A DNA stretch of 64,000 bases, from assembly GCF_025566885.1 (NCBI RefSeq), contig NZ_JAOQJQ010000009.1, forward strand, positions 50,995 through 114,994, read 5' to 3'. The notes below the pieces were generated by a model. That model searched no databases and was not told where the DNA came from. It saw only the letters and a list, made by a program, of their open reading frames with translations. Shown here in pieces: positions 53,922 to 61,406 of the stretch; position 1 is the first letter of the stretch, and every line of letters begins with the position of its first letter. This stretch comes from Brotonthovivens ammoniilytica (GTDB lineage: Bacteria > Bacillota > Clostridia > Lachnospirales > Lachnospiraceae). A program made the position numbers and the translations under genes.

Positions 53922-54926
53922 TTATCTGGCCGCTCCAGATGCAATCACGCTGCAGAATGCCACATTATCATAAATTCTTTCCTCCGTATCACCTCTAGAA
54001 CAGTCCAGTACCGGTTTGCCAAACCCCTGATAAATAGGACCATAACTGTGTCCCGGTGCAAACTGCTGAATCAGTTTGGTAGCAATATTGCAGGCAGCGG
54101 CATCCGGATAAATCAAGACATTTGCCTTTCCCGCAACCTTGCTGGCACGTTTCACTTTCTTTTCTGCCACCCGTTCAACGATAGCGGCATCCGCCTGAAA
54201 TTCTCCATCAATTTTTAAATCCGGCCGCAGCGCTTTTGCCTTCTCTAATCCTTCCCGCACCCGGAATACAGAAGGGCTGTTTCCGCTGCCGTCTGTAGAG
54301 TAGGAAAGGAACGCACAGAGTGCTTCATTTCCGGTCAGGGCACTGTATGTATCGCAGCAGGATACAGCTATACTTGCCAGGACATCTGAGGTAGGTTCTG
54401 TGTTGATTGCTCCGTCCGCCATACCGAAAATATTTCCCTGGGCTCCCTGATAGTCATCCAGTTCCATCATCAGCATACCCGACGGAGCGCTGACTCCAGA
54501 AGCCAGTCCCAAAACTCCCTGAGCCGCCATTACAAACTCATAAGTTGTAGTATCCAGGCCTCCAAAGGTACAATCCGCTTCACCCACTGCTTCCATCACC
54601 AGAGCCATGTACAACGGTGATACGATTCTCTTTGCCACAGATTTTTTTCCAAGTACTTTTTTGGGAAGCTGCGCGTATTTTTCTACCAGCTCCTCCTGAT
54701 AAACCGGATCGTTTACATCAGCGATCTTAACCCCTCTTAAATCTATCTCATTTTCTTTTGCTGTCTTTTTGCAGATTTCCGGATCCCCCACAAAAATAAT
54801 ATCCGCGATTCCATCCACAGCTGCTTTCACACAGGCACGCATCATACTTGGATTGGTACATTCCGGTACCGCAATGCGCTGTTTATGAGCCTTTGCTTTT
54901 TCATAAATTACATCTATAAATCCCAT
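53922..54926 (-). CDS. Phosphate acetyltransferase-like phosphotransacylase
   Basis: A 334-residue phosphotransacylase forming acyl-phosphate from acyl-CoA. It matches Pta more than Ptb: RIAVPECTNPSMMRACVKAA near the start, SYSTDGSGNSPSV, DLKIDGEFQADAA and KANVLIYPDAAACNIATKL near the end. The family's usual KxR-type signature is divergent (DCSRGDTEERIYDNV). Start at the ATG at 54926 with AAAGGAG. Paired with butyrate kinase 15 bp downstream. Confidence 0.88.
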   Translation of the reverse strand: MGFIDVIYEKAKAHKQRIAVPECTNPSMMRACVKAAVDGIADIIFVGDPEICKKTAKENEIDLRGVKIADVNDPVYQEELVEKYAQLPKKVLGKKSVAKRIVSPLYMALVMEAVGEADCTFGGLDTTTYEFVMAAQGVLGLASGVSAPSGMLMMELDDYQGAQGNIFGMADGAINTEPTSDVLASIAVSCCDTYSALTGNEALCAFLSYSTDGSGNSPSVFRVREGLEKAKALRPDLKIDGEFQADAAIVERVAEKKVKRASKVAGKANVLIYPDAAACNIATKLIQQFAPGHSYGPIYQGFGKPVLDCSRGDTEERIYDNVAFCSVIASGAAR

Positions 54927-54947
54927 GCTGTCTCCTTTCTTTTTAAC

Positions 54948-54991
54948 AGCAGGGTGGGCTGCTCCTTTCACCTGGAGCAATCCACCCTGCT
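54948..54991 (-). other. Hairpin in operon A ahead of the phosphotransacetylase gene
   Basis: AGCAGGGTGG pairs perfectly with CCACCCTGCT, with an inner GCTCC/GGAGC stem. It ends about 10 bp before the ribosome site of the phosphotransacetylase gene. Only GTTAAAAAG follows on the minus strand, so it is not a terminator for this operon. It may stabilise or process the transcript. The plus side has TACTTTTT. Confidence 0.6.
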
Positions 54992-55031
54992 TACTTTTTC
55001 CCGTTTCAAAAAACACGAAACATTCTTTGTT

Positions 55032-55790
55032 CTATTCTTTCATTTTTATGATTACAGAAAACGCCTCTTCTTGTTCCGCATATCCCCGGACATAAAATGT
55101 ATGTTCTTCTTGTTGATAGTTCAATACTGCATCCTGTCCTTCCAGCAGCTCCCTGCTGTACTGCACCCAGACAGATTCCGGGCTGCATGGACCTTGAGTA
55201 ACCTGTTCTGCCAGCTCACAGGCCCAGTCAATGTAATAGGTATTATTCAGATGTCCGTTTTTATCAATCTCTTCCGGACATACCCTGCGGCTTATGCCGC
55301 CCCTTAATGTTTCTGGAAAGGGTATCAGCATCTTTGGCAGATCCTGTTCCTTTTCTTCTACAATTACAGAAATATTCTTTAATTTTTCTGTGGGAGAGGC
55401 TAACGTTCTGGTCTTACTGTCCATCAATGCAAACAGAGATGATGCGCACGCTAAAGGTTCCCCCTCTACAGTATAAAACGCATATTTTCTAGGATACATC
55501 CCGCCTTTCCTTTTGCAGGGCCAGATACGCAGCAGTATCTGCTCTCCCGCTTTTGGAAAGTGTAAAATCTCAATCGACGTCCAGGATATTACCCAGATTT
55601 TACCTTCCTGCTTTAACCCCTCCCGGCTCATACCAGAAAGACTTAGATGCTTTTCTGTAATAGCTTCCATCCATCTGGCCAGATCTTTGCAGGTGATATC
55701 TTTTTTATTTGTATTCTGCTGCGTGTCAGCTGTGATCAGCATCTGATAAGCCCCCTTAGGGCAGATCATACTGCATTCCGGAAATGACAT
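55032..55790 (-). CDS. Acyl-ACP thioesterase
   Basis: A 252-residue double-hotdog protein of the FatA/FatB-like bacterial family. It has KDLARWMEAITEKHL early on and the active-site segment DKNGHLNNTYYIDWACEL (Asn and His, about 175-192). The family releases free acids from acyl-ACP. Its presence next to a DUF35 protein carrying an acyl-carrier domain suggests that this carrier is its partner. GGAGGAAAC upstream of the ATG at 55790. Confidence 0.87.
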   Translation of the reverse strand: MSFPECSMICPKGAYQMLITADTQQNTNKKDITCKDLARWMEAITEKHLSLSGMSREGLKQEGKIWVISWTSIEILHFPKAGEQILLRIWPCKRKGGMYPRKYAFYTVEGEPLACASSLFALMDSKTRTLASPTEKLKNISVIVEEKEQDLPKMLIPFPETLRGGISRRVCPEEIDKNGHLNNTYYIDWACELAEQVTQGPCSPESVWVQYSRELLEGQDAVLNYQQEEHTFYVRGYAEQEEAFSVIIKMKE

Positions 55791-55831
55791 TTGTTTCCTC
55801 CATTTATCATCCAGGAGCTGTGCAGATCCTG

Positions 55832-56602
55832 TTATAATTTTTCTTTTACTTTTTCTACAAAATCTTTGATTGTATTTAACAGACTTGCCTCCTGAATCTC
55901 AATGGTTGCATCCAGCTCATCTTCAATCTGAGAAATCATAACAATCATTTTCATAGATTCATTGGACAGATTCTCACGAATATCTGTGGACAGCGTAATT
56001 TCTGAAGCATCCACACCATAAGCCTCTGCTGCACAGGCAATCACTGTCCGTGCGATTTCATCATTAACCGGTTCTCCTTTACCTTCCGCATCCGCAGTTT
56101 TCTCTTCCGCTTTCGGGGAAACCTCTTCTTTTTCTACAGACTTTGTAATCACCGGTATTTTTTTAAATTCGCTGTCCTCTTCCAGTTCCCATACTAAAAC
56201 TTTTGTGTCCTCGTCCTGAATCAGCAGCGGTTTTACATATACGTCTTCTTTTCTGATCTTTTCCGCAAATTCTGTATATTTATCAGGATCAATATGAAGC
56301 AGACTTGTGTTAAAAGGATCAATATCAGGCAGTACCACTTCCACTGCCCAGTAGTCACCATGAGCCTTTCTGAAATCCGGATCTCCAAAAGCTCCCACCG
56401 TTGGAAGCACCTGTTTTACAACTCCTCTGATATGGTTTAAATTCACCCATTCTGTATCCAGGCAGCCGCATGTATTACAGCACAGATAGGGTGGAAATTC
56501 CATATGTCCGCACCTTTGGCACTTGCGCCCCAGAATATTTCCTTCTTCCAGCGCATCATAATAAGTTTTGACAATTGGTTCCAAATCATATTTTGTCATC
56601 AT
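55832..56602 (-). CDS. DUF35 OB-fold/zinc-ribbon protein fused to an acyl carrier domain
   Basis: About 256 residues. The N-terminus has a zinc ribbon (CQRCGHM ... CCNTCGC, about 28-47) followed by an OB-fold (VNLNHIRGVVKQV ... WAVEVVLPD), as in DUF35 partners of thiolases. A charged linker of about 40 residues (KEEVSPKAEEKTADAEG) joins it to a C-terminal acyl-carrier-like domain. The candidate phosphopantetheine Ser is in LSNESMKM (about 216). I prefer the ATG at 56602, which puts GGAGG at 8 bp; the ATG at 56608 is too close. It sits directly behind the thiolase gene and probably forms a complex with it. Confidence 0.82.
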   Translation of the reverse strand: MMTKYDLEPIVKTYYDALEEGNILGRKCQRCGHMEFPPYLCCNTCGCLDTEWVNLNHIRGVVKQVLPTVGAFGDPDFRKAHGDYWAVEVVLPDIDPFNTSLLHIDPDKYTEFAEKIRKEDVYVKPLLIQDEDTKVLVWELEEDSEFKKIPVITKSVEKEEVSPKAEEKTADAEGKGEPVNDEIARTVIACAAEAYGVDASEITLSTDIRENLSNESMKMIVMISQIEDELDATIEIQEASLLNTIKDFVEKVKEKL

Positions 56603-56621
56603 AATCATTTCCTCCCTCCTC

Positions 56622-57917
56622 TTACTTTTTCTCCAGCATCATAGCCAACACATTCTGGCTTCCGCCAAATCCACGGATCAGTGCATGGTCTACCGGATGT
56701 TTCACCTGTGATATTCCTGCTTCTCCCCGCATCTGTCTTACTGTTTCGTAAAGATCATGGAGACCTGATGCTCCTGCCGCATGTCCGTACTGGCAGCGGC
56801 CGCCGTTTGTATTTACCGGACGGTCACCGTCAAAGGCAATCCGGCCTTCCATGGTGTATTCCCAGCCCTGGCCTTTTGGCAGATATTCGCAGGCTTCTGC
56901 TGAGAGCATTTCGGACTGGTTGTAAAAATCGTTGGTCATAAACAAATCCATGTCCGCTCCAGAAAGTCCCGTTAATTCTTTTACCTGTTTATATGCATTC
57001 TCTGTTGCCTGCATTTCCAGTCTCGGATTGCTGATTTCCAGACAGGAGTGTCCTACTCCCAGAACTTCAATGGGGTGATCTGTATATTGATATGCCAGCT
57101 CTGTAGGACATACAATCACTGCTGCCGCACCGTCACAGCGCTGCTCAAAATGACTTGCACGCATATATTTTCCAATCAGCGGATTAAATTTGGAATGGAG
57201 ATATTCCTCTGCTGTATCCATACCATTTGCATAAGCCAGTTCTTCATAAGTATTGTTGCAAATACTTAAAGGATTTAAGGCTGCCCCCCGGCGGCAGTTT
57301 ACAGAGAGATTTGTCATCATCCGGTCTATCTCATCTTCACTGAGCTGATTCTCATTTACATAGTAGTCCAGCCAGGACTCAGAGTTAAAGGGGAGCGCCC
57401 CTCTGGTAAACATGGTGTATTCTCTTGGCATTGTAGAGCAGAGCACGTCATGAAAAATAGCATCGGTTCCGAACCGGCGCTTTGTAAGAACTCTTGTAGG
57501 ATATGCAATAGAATAAGGCATCTCAATGCATCCGCTTAAAACCATATCATACGTACCGGAAGCTACCAGGTTTACTGCATTTTCCAAAGCAATATAGCCG
57601 GTGGCACAGGCTTCGCTGTGATGAAGAGATCCCTTTCCTTTCATGCCCAGCCAGTTCGCCACATGCATATTGGGAGTGGCGTAATTACTGGTCCAGCCCG
57701 GGCCTGCCATGCCGTGGACATAAAACTCTACATCACTTCCGTCTACCCCTGCATCTTTCATGGCATCACGGGCTGCATAAGCAAACAATTCCGCCTCATT
57801 CATGCCGTCCACAGACGGATCATCCAGAACACGAATAAAGGGCGTTGCTCCTACGCCAATGATGGAAACACTTCTTGTATATGGTTTCAGTTTTGGAATA
57901 TTATCATTAAAATTCAT
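56622..57917 (-). CDS. Thiolase-fold acyltransferase (SCP2/acetyl-CoA acetyltransferase-like)
   Basis: A 431-residue thiolase-fold enzyme. The nucleophilic Cys is in HHSEACATGY (C104). The His motif is GGRCQYGHAAGASG (about 372-385). Where biosynthetic thiolases have CxGGG near the end, this protein has RGFGGSQ, so the second catalytic Cys is missing, as in SCP2-like enzymes. DUF35-partnered thiolases include HMG-CoA pathway enzymes, the PhlC acyltransferase and the Ltp2 aldolase. This one could therefore make or break a carbon-carbon bond next to a carbonyl. First gene of operon A, GAGGAGGT upstream. Confidence 0.85.
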   Translation of the reverse strand: MNFNDNIPKLKPYTRSVSIIGVGATPFIRVLDDPSVDGMNEAELFAYAARDAMKDAGVDGSDVEFYVHGMAGPGWTSNYATPNMHVANWLGMKGKGSLHHSEACATGYIALENAVNLVASGTYDMVLSGCIEMPYSIAYPTRVLTKRRFGTDAIFHDVLCSTMPREYTMFTRGALPFNSESWLDYYVNENQLSEDEIDRMMTNLSVNCRRGAALNPLSICNNTYEELAYANGMDTAEEYLHSKFNPLIGKYMRASHFEQRCDGAAAVIVCPTELAYQYTDHPIEVLGVGHSCLEISNPRLEMQATENAYKQVKELTGLSGADMDLFMTNDFYNQSEMLSAEACEYLPKGQGWEYTMEGRIAFDGDRPVNTNGGRCQYGHAAGASGLHDLYETVRQMRGEAGISQVKHPVDHALIRGFGGSQNVLAMMLEKK

Positions 57918-57946
57918 GTTTTTACCTCCTCTTATCTTCTGCCTTC

Positions 57947-58012
57947 ATTTTAACAGCAAAAGAATTTCAAAGGTTTACTTACTCTGTCAGAAAAAGAAAG
58001 CCGTTTTTCTAC
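57947..58012 (-). promoter_or_regulatory. Promoter and operator of operon A (thiolase to butyrate kinase)
   Basis: On the minus strand the sites are GTAGAAAAACG (58002-58012), 19 bp, GTAAGTAAACC (57972-57982), 19 bp, then TAAAAT (57947-57952). Spacing is identical to operon B. It lies between the thiolase gene and the divergent PucR-type gene, whose product is the obvious candidate to bind it. Confidence 0.7.
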
Positions 58013-58100
58013 ATCAGTGACGAAAAGCTGTTTTTCCCTGCAAAAATATGATATACTCCTGATAAATTCAGAATCTATTTTTCCGGTAAAAGGAGGCACC

Positions 58101-59642
58101 ATGTACATAGGATTAAAAAATATTCAGCACTTATTTTCAGATCTTCCCCACCTGCTCACCGGTTCAGACGGCATTCACTGCCTCACCGGATGGAACAAGC
58201 TTGCCACAGCCCCCCGGCCTTATACAGATCATCTGCTGTATGTATGTGAATACTCTCAGGATTTTGACCTTTCTTCCTTTACCGATGAGATGCATGTTCT
58301 GTGCATTGCAGTACCCGGCTCAGATTTAAAACTGTGCTCCCAAAAATTTCCGGATACATTAAGTCTCCTTCTAATCGAAACCAGCGATCCGGAAACGGTT
58401 TATACACAGCTGCAGAATTATTTCAACATGCAGTGCGGAGTGGGAATGTTTGGACAGACACTTCTGGAATTTCTTTCCTTTGAAGACGGCCTCCAGCCTG
58501 CCATTGAACATGCCTATGGCGTCTTTCAGAACCCGGTTTTTGTTTTTGACACCAACTACAATCTCATAGCCGCTACCTGGAAAGCCATAGAGAAATTAAA
58601 TATTCAGGATCAGGTCATCGTAAACCGCCAGTTTTCAGATCAGGATTTCCAGATGGTAAACCGTCAAAACCACCTCCACAATAAAGTGCGGAAAAGTGAA
58701 ATTCCAATCAGAGCTTATAATGAGAAACTTGGATATGAGCAGATGTACTGTACCATCAATACCAAAAAAGATCTGGGACACATTGTTGTATCCGCCGTTA
58801 ATAAACCCTTAGAGCCCATTGACACCGAGTTTCTGCTGATTCTAAAAAAATATGTCAATCAGCAGCTGAAAAAGGACTCCTTTATCCGGATGTCCCGGGG
58901 TTTTAACTATGAATATTTTCTAAAAGACCTGCTGGATAAAAAAATAGCAACCGACCGTGCCAACCTGACTCAGATGAACTATGTGAAAAGTGAATTTTCC
59001 GGCAACATGTATTGTATGGTTGTGGAAACTGCCAGAAGTACATCTGCCATTAATACCTCGCATATCAGAAATCTTGTGGAAAGCCGCTATCCCTATTCCA
59101 AAACAATCATCTATAACGGTCAGATCATCGCCATTATAACTATACAAAAACACCAGCTGATTCCGGAAGAATATGTAATCACCGGACAGAAAATCTGCCA
59201 GGAAAACAGTCTCTTTGCCGGACTGAGCAACTGTTTTCAGGATATTATGAAATTTGAAGAATACTATCATCAGGCGCTTCGCTCTATCGAGCTTGGAGTC
59301 TGCCACAGCAATGAACCAAATTTGTTCTGCTACAAAGATTATTATCTGGAGCACGTAAAAAATATTTTTGTGCAGAAAGAATCCCAGGACACCTTCTGTC
59401 ATCCCAAGATGAAATTTTTAATGGACTATGACAAAGAACACCACTCAGAGCTGGCATACACCCTGTATATGTATCTGATTCACGAACGCAATCTGGCAGC
59501 TGCTGCTGAAGCTATGGAAATGCACCGTTCCTCTCTTGTTTACCGTTTTAAAAAAATAGATTCTCTGCTGGGAGAGGATTTCGATGATTATAAAGACCGG
59601 ATGTATCTGATTCTTTCCTATGAAATGAATAAAGAATCCTGA
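58101..59642 (+). CDS. PucR-family transcriptional regulator
   Basis: A 513-residue regulator. A large N-terminal sensor region (about 1-400) has no clear family match to me. The C-terminal PucR helix-turn-helix is ERNLAAAAEAMEMHRSSLVYRFKKI (about 465-490), followed by DSLLGEDFDDYKDRMYLILS. The start is the ATG at 58101, with a perfect AGGAGG 7 bp upstream; the longer frame from 58017 is not needed. Divergent from operon A, it shares the intergenic operator region. It is the likely regulator of both operons. Ends at a strong terminator. Confidence 0.88.
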   Translation: MYIGLKNIQHLFSDLPHLLTGSDGIHCLTGWNKLATAPRPYTDHLLYVCEYSQDFDLSSFTDEMHVLCIAVPGSDLKLCSQKFPDTLSLLLIETSDPETVYTQLQNYFNMQCGVGMFGQTLLEFLSFEDGLQPAIEHAYGVFQNPVFVFDTNYNLIAATWKAIEKLNIQDQVIVNRQFSDQDFQMVNRQNHLHNKVRKSEIPIRAYNEKLGYEQMYCTINTKKDLGHIVVSAVNKPLEPIDTEFLLILKKYVNQQLKKDSFIRMSRGFNYEYFLKDLLDKKIATDRANLTQMNYVKSEFSGNMYCMVVETARSTSAINTSHIRNLVESRYPYSKTIIYNGQIIAIITIQKHQLIPEEYVITGQKICQENSLFAGLSNCFQDIMKFEEYYHQALRSIELGVCHSNEPNLFCYKDYYLEHVKNIFVQKESQDTFCHPKMKFLMDYDKEHHSELAYTLYMYLIHERNLAAAAEAMEMHRSSLVYRFKKIDSLLGEDFDDYKDRMYLILSYEMNKES

Positions 59643-59683
59643 AAAAAACCACCAAACAAAAATCAGTGTTTGGTGGTTTTATA
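59643..59683 (+). terminator. Terminator after the PucR-family gene
   Basis: AAACCACCAAACA-aaaatcag-TGTTTGGTGGTTT is followed by TATAC. A perfect stem of 13 bp with T-rich tail. Confidence 0.88.
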
Positions 59684-59700
59684 CTATCTGATATGAAATT

Positions 59701-59764
59701 TTCAAGTCCCGCTTTCGCGAGATTTGGTGCGCGATTCGGGTCAGCTTTGCTGACAACATTTTAT
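59701..59764. repeat. 65-bp palindromic repeat, copy 1
   Basis: TTCAAGTCCCGCTTTCGCGA..., then GGTGCGCGATTCGG and TCAGC-ttt-GCTGA. Copy 2 at 61242 has the same orientation and about nine differences. In this copy the first stem has one mismatch. It lies just past the stop of the TusA-like gene. Confidence 0.8.
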
Positions 59765-59970
59765 TTTTTTAATCTTAATGTGAACTCATCTTCCACTGCT
59801 TCACATTCCACTTTATATCCCTGACTATTTCCAAGACGGGTAACATTTTCTACCGCACATTTATCATCTACCAGTACTTCTAGTTCACGGGGATTTGTGT
59901 TTTTTATTTCTTTCTGCACCAGCATCATCGGCATGGGGCAGGATAAACCTCTGGCATCTATTTGTTTCAT
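59761..59970 (-). CDS. TusA-family sulfur/selenium carrier protein
   Basis: A 69-residue SirA/TusA fold protein with the catalytic Cys in RGLSCPMPMM (C11), as in TusA and the N-terminal part of YedF. Its context, next to a YedE-like transporter and other selenium-linked genes, suggests it carries selenium or sulfur as persulfide. The start ATG at 59970 overlaps the yedE-like stop (ATGA). A longer frame upstream is only the antiparallel frame of the transporter gene. Confidence 0.9.
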   Translation of the reverse strand: MKQIDARGLSCPMPMMLVQKEIKNTNPRELEVLVDDKCAVENVTRLGNSQGYKVECEAVEDEFTLRLKK

Positions 59971-61031
59971 GATTTTTTCCTTCCTATACATCCTGCTGAA
60001 ATAACAAGAGCAACAACAAAACCTATGATTACCGCAATTTTTCCGTTGGCGGTAGGACCGTCCGCGGAAGAAGCCAGGCCGAAATTGTGGCAGAATGCAG
60101 CTCCCGCCATCATTCCGATTACTGTAATTGCAGAATCCGAATTTCCCTCGCCGGTTAAAATCAGCTGACGCAGCGGGCAGCCCCCAAGCAGTATGGATAA
60201 CCATCCAACCAATGCCATTCCAAGGAAATTCCAAAGACCGTCATTGTGTGCTACCGGCTGTCCGGTAAATCCCGGATGAAAAGTTCCAAGAATCAAATTG
60301 CCGATAAGAACTGTTACAATAATGGCAATAAATCCCATAATCAGTCCAAAATCCTTAAACATCACTGCATTTCGAATGCCGCCGGCCATACACATCCGGC
60401 TTCTCTGGCAGAATGCCCCCACAATCAGTCCTACAGCAAGGGAAACAATCCACAGAGCATGCATACTTCCAGGCCCTTCCCCGGATGCTTTAAATAAAGC
60501 AGGGAACAAAAGGGAGAAAATAAACAGAATCAAAAACAAAACGGGAAGAGCAAGTCCCTCTCCTTTTGACTGTCTGTAAGCCCTGTTTAAAGTAAAGCCC
60601 CGTTTCAGGAAGATAATTCCAACTAAAATACCTCCCACAAAACCAATCAGTCCTGCAATGGCATTCCAGTCTCCGCCGCCGATACGGATAACCATGCGCA
60701 GAGGACACCCAAGAAACATCAACGCGCCAATCATCACAAAAGCCCCCATGATAAACCGCAGCATTGGTGAAGATCCGCCTTTTCCTTTAAATTCTTTGGC
60801 CGCAGCTGCCATCACAAGCGCTCCCAGTATAATACCCACAATTTCAGGTCTGAAATACTGAACAATTCCCGCCTGGTGAAGTCCCGCCGCACCTGTAATA
60901 TCTCTTAAAAAACAGGCAATGCAAAATCCCATATTAGCCGGATTTCCAAGCCATGTAAGCAAAATGGCCGCAATTCCTATGATCACACCGGTTATCAGTA
61001 TGATCCAGTTTTGTGTTAAAAACTTTTTCAT
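59967..61031 (-). CDS. YedE-family membrane protein, putative selenium transporter
   Basis: A 354-residue membrane protein with about ten hydrophobic helices and the YeeE/YedE cysteine motifs MGFCIACFLRD, LGCPLRMVIRIGGG and GGCPLRQLILTGEG. YeeE proteins transport thiosulfate, and YedE proteins are linked to selenium metabolism. Here the TusA, DUF3343, cysteine desulfurase and LysR neighbours favour selenium. I start at the ATG at 61031; a GTG-initiated extension to 61058 is possible. The 5' leader contains a strong GC-rich fold (see 61046-61110). Confidence 0.87.
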   Translation of the reverse strand: MKKFLTQNWIILITGVIIGIAAILLTWLGNPANMGFCIACFLRDITGAAGLHQAGIVQYFRPEIVGIILGALVMAAAAKEFKGKGGSSPMLRFIMGAFVMIGALMFLGCPLRMVIRIGGGDWNAIAGLIGFVGGILVGIIFLKRGFTLNRAYRQSKGEGLALPVLFLILFIFSLLFPALFKASGEGPGSMHALWIVSLAVGLIVGAFCQRSRMCMAGGIRNAVMFKDFGLIMGFIAIIVTVLIGNLILGTFHPGFTGQPVAHNDGLWNFLGMALVGWLSILLGGCPLRQLILTGEGNSDSAITVIGMMAGAAFCHNFGLASSADGPTANGKIAVIIGFVVALVISAGCIGRKKS

Positions 61032-61045
61032 AATCCACCTCTTCC

Positions 61046-61112
61046 TTTTTCGTACCAAAAGCAGCCGCCCCTCCCAGGCTGTAGCCCGGATTCGCTGCTG
61101 CTTTCAGAGATA
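61046..61112 (-). promoter_or_regulatory. Structured leader of the yedE-like gene
   Basis: On the minus strand AAAGCAGC ... GGCTGCTTT closes a fold with an inner CGGGCT-ac-AGCCTG stem and a GGAGGGGC bulge. TTTTGG follows the outer stem, so it might end transcription. I know no named RNA family with this shape. The rest of 61032-61377 contains a repeat copy and AT-rich DNA. Confidence 0.4.
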
Positions 61113-61241
61113 AGTATAAAAGGATGTTAAAAAAATTTCCAATACATATATTAAATATTTTTTGATTTTTTATCGGTTTTTTCGATAGTTTTCATAGGAA
61201 TCTTCATTTATATTTTCTATTTTTCTCTGCATTCCGACAAA

Positions 61242-61306
61242 TTCAAGTCTCGCTCTCGCGAGACTTGGTGCGCGATTCGGATCAGCTTTGCTGACAATAT
61301 TCTATT
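61242..61306. repeat. 65-bp palindromic repeat, copy 2
   Basis: The first part forms a perfect 9-bp hairpin (AAGTCTCGC-tctc-GCGAGACTT). GGTGCGCGATTCGG and TCAGC-ttt-GCTGA follow, as in copy 1. It lies downstream of the LysR gene and upstream of the yedE-like gene. Confidence 0.8.
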
Positions 61307-61351
61307 CCGAATCGCTGCACATCCTCGCAGAGCGTATATCAGATGGGGGAT

Positions 61352-61406
61352 TGACTCCCGCTATTGATACCTGCTTGTTACTCACCACCTATAGAAGCGG
61401 GAGTCA
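61352..61406 (-). other. Inverted repeat across the LysR stop codon
   Basis: TGACTCCCGCT (61352-61362) and AGCGGGAGTCA (61396-61406) form a perfect 11-bp stem around the last codons and stop of the LysR gene. No T run follows on the minus strand (CAATCCCCC), so it is not an ordinary terminator. Confidence 0.6.

Noticed and set aside
52699..58012. Sigma-54 promoters in front of the two operons
   Set aside because: No GG/GC pair at -24/-12 spacing; the TAMAAT boxes with activator repeats fit better.
59971..60234. N-terminal extension of the TusA-like protein
   Set aside because: It lies wholly inside the YedE-like coding sequence in another frame; the ATGA overlap gives the natural start.
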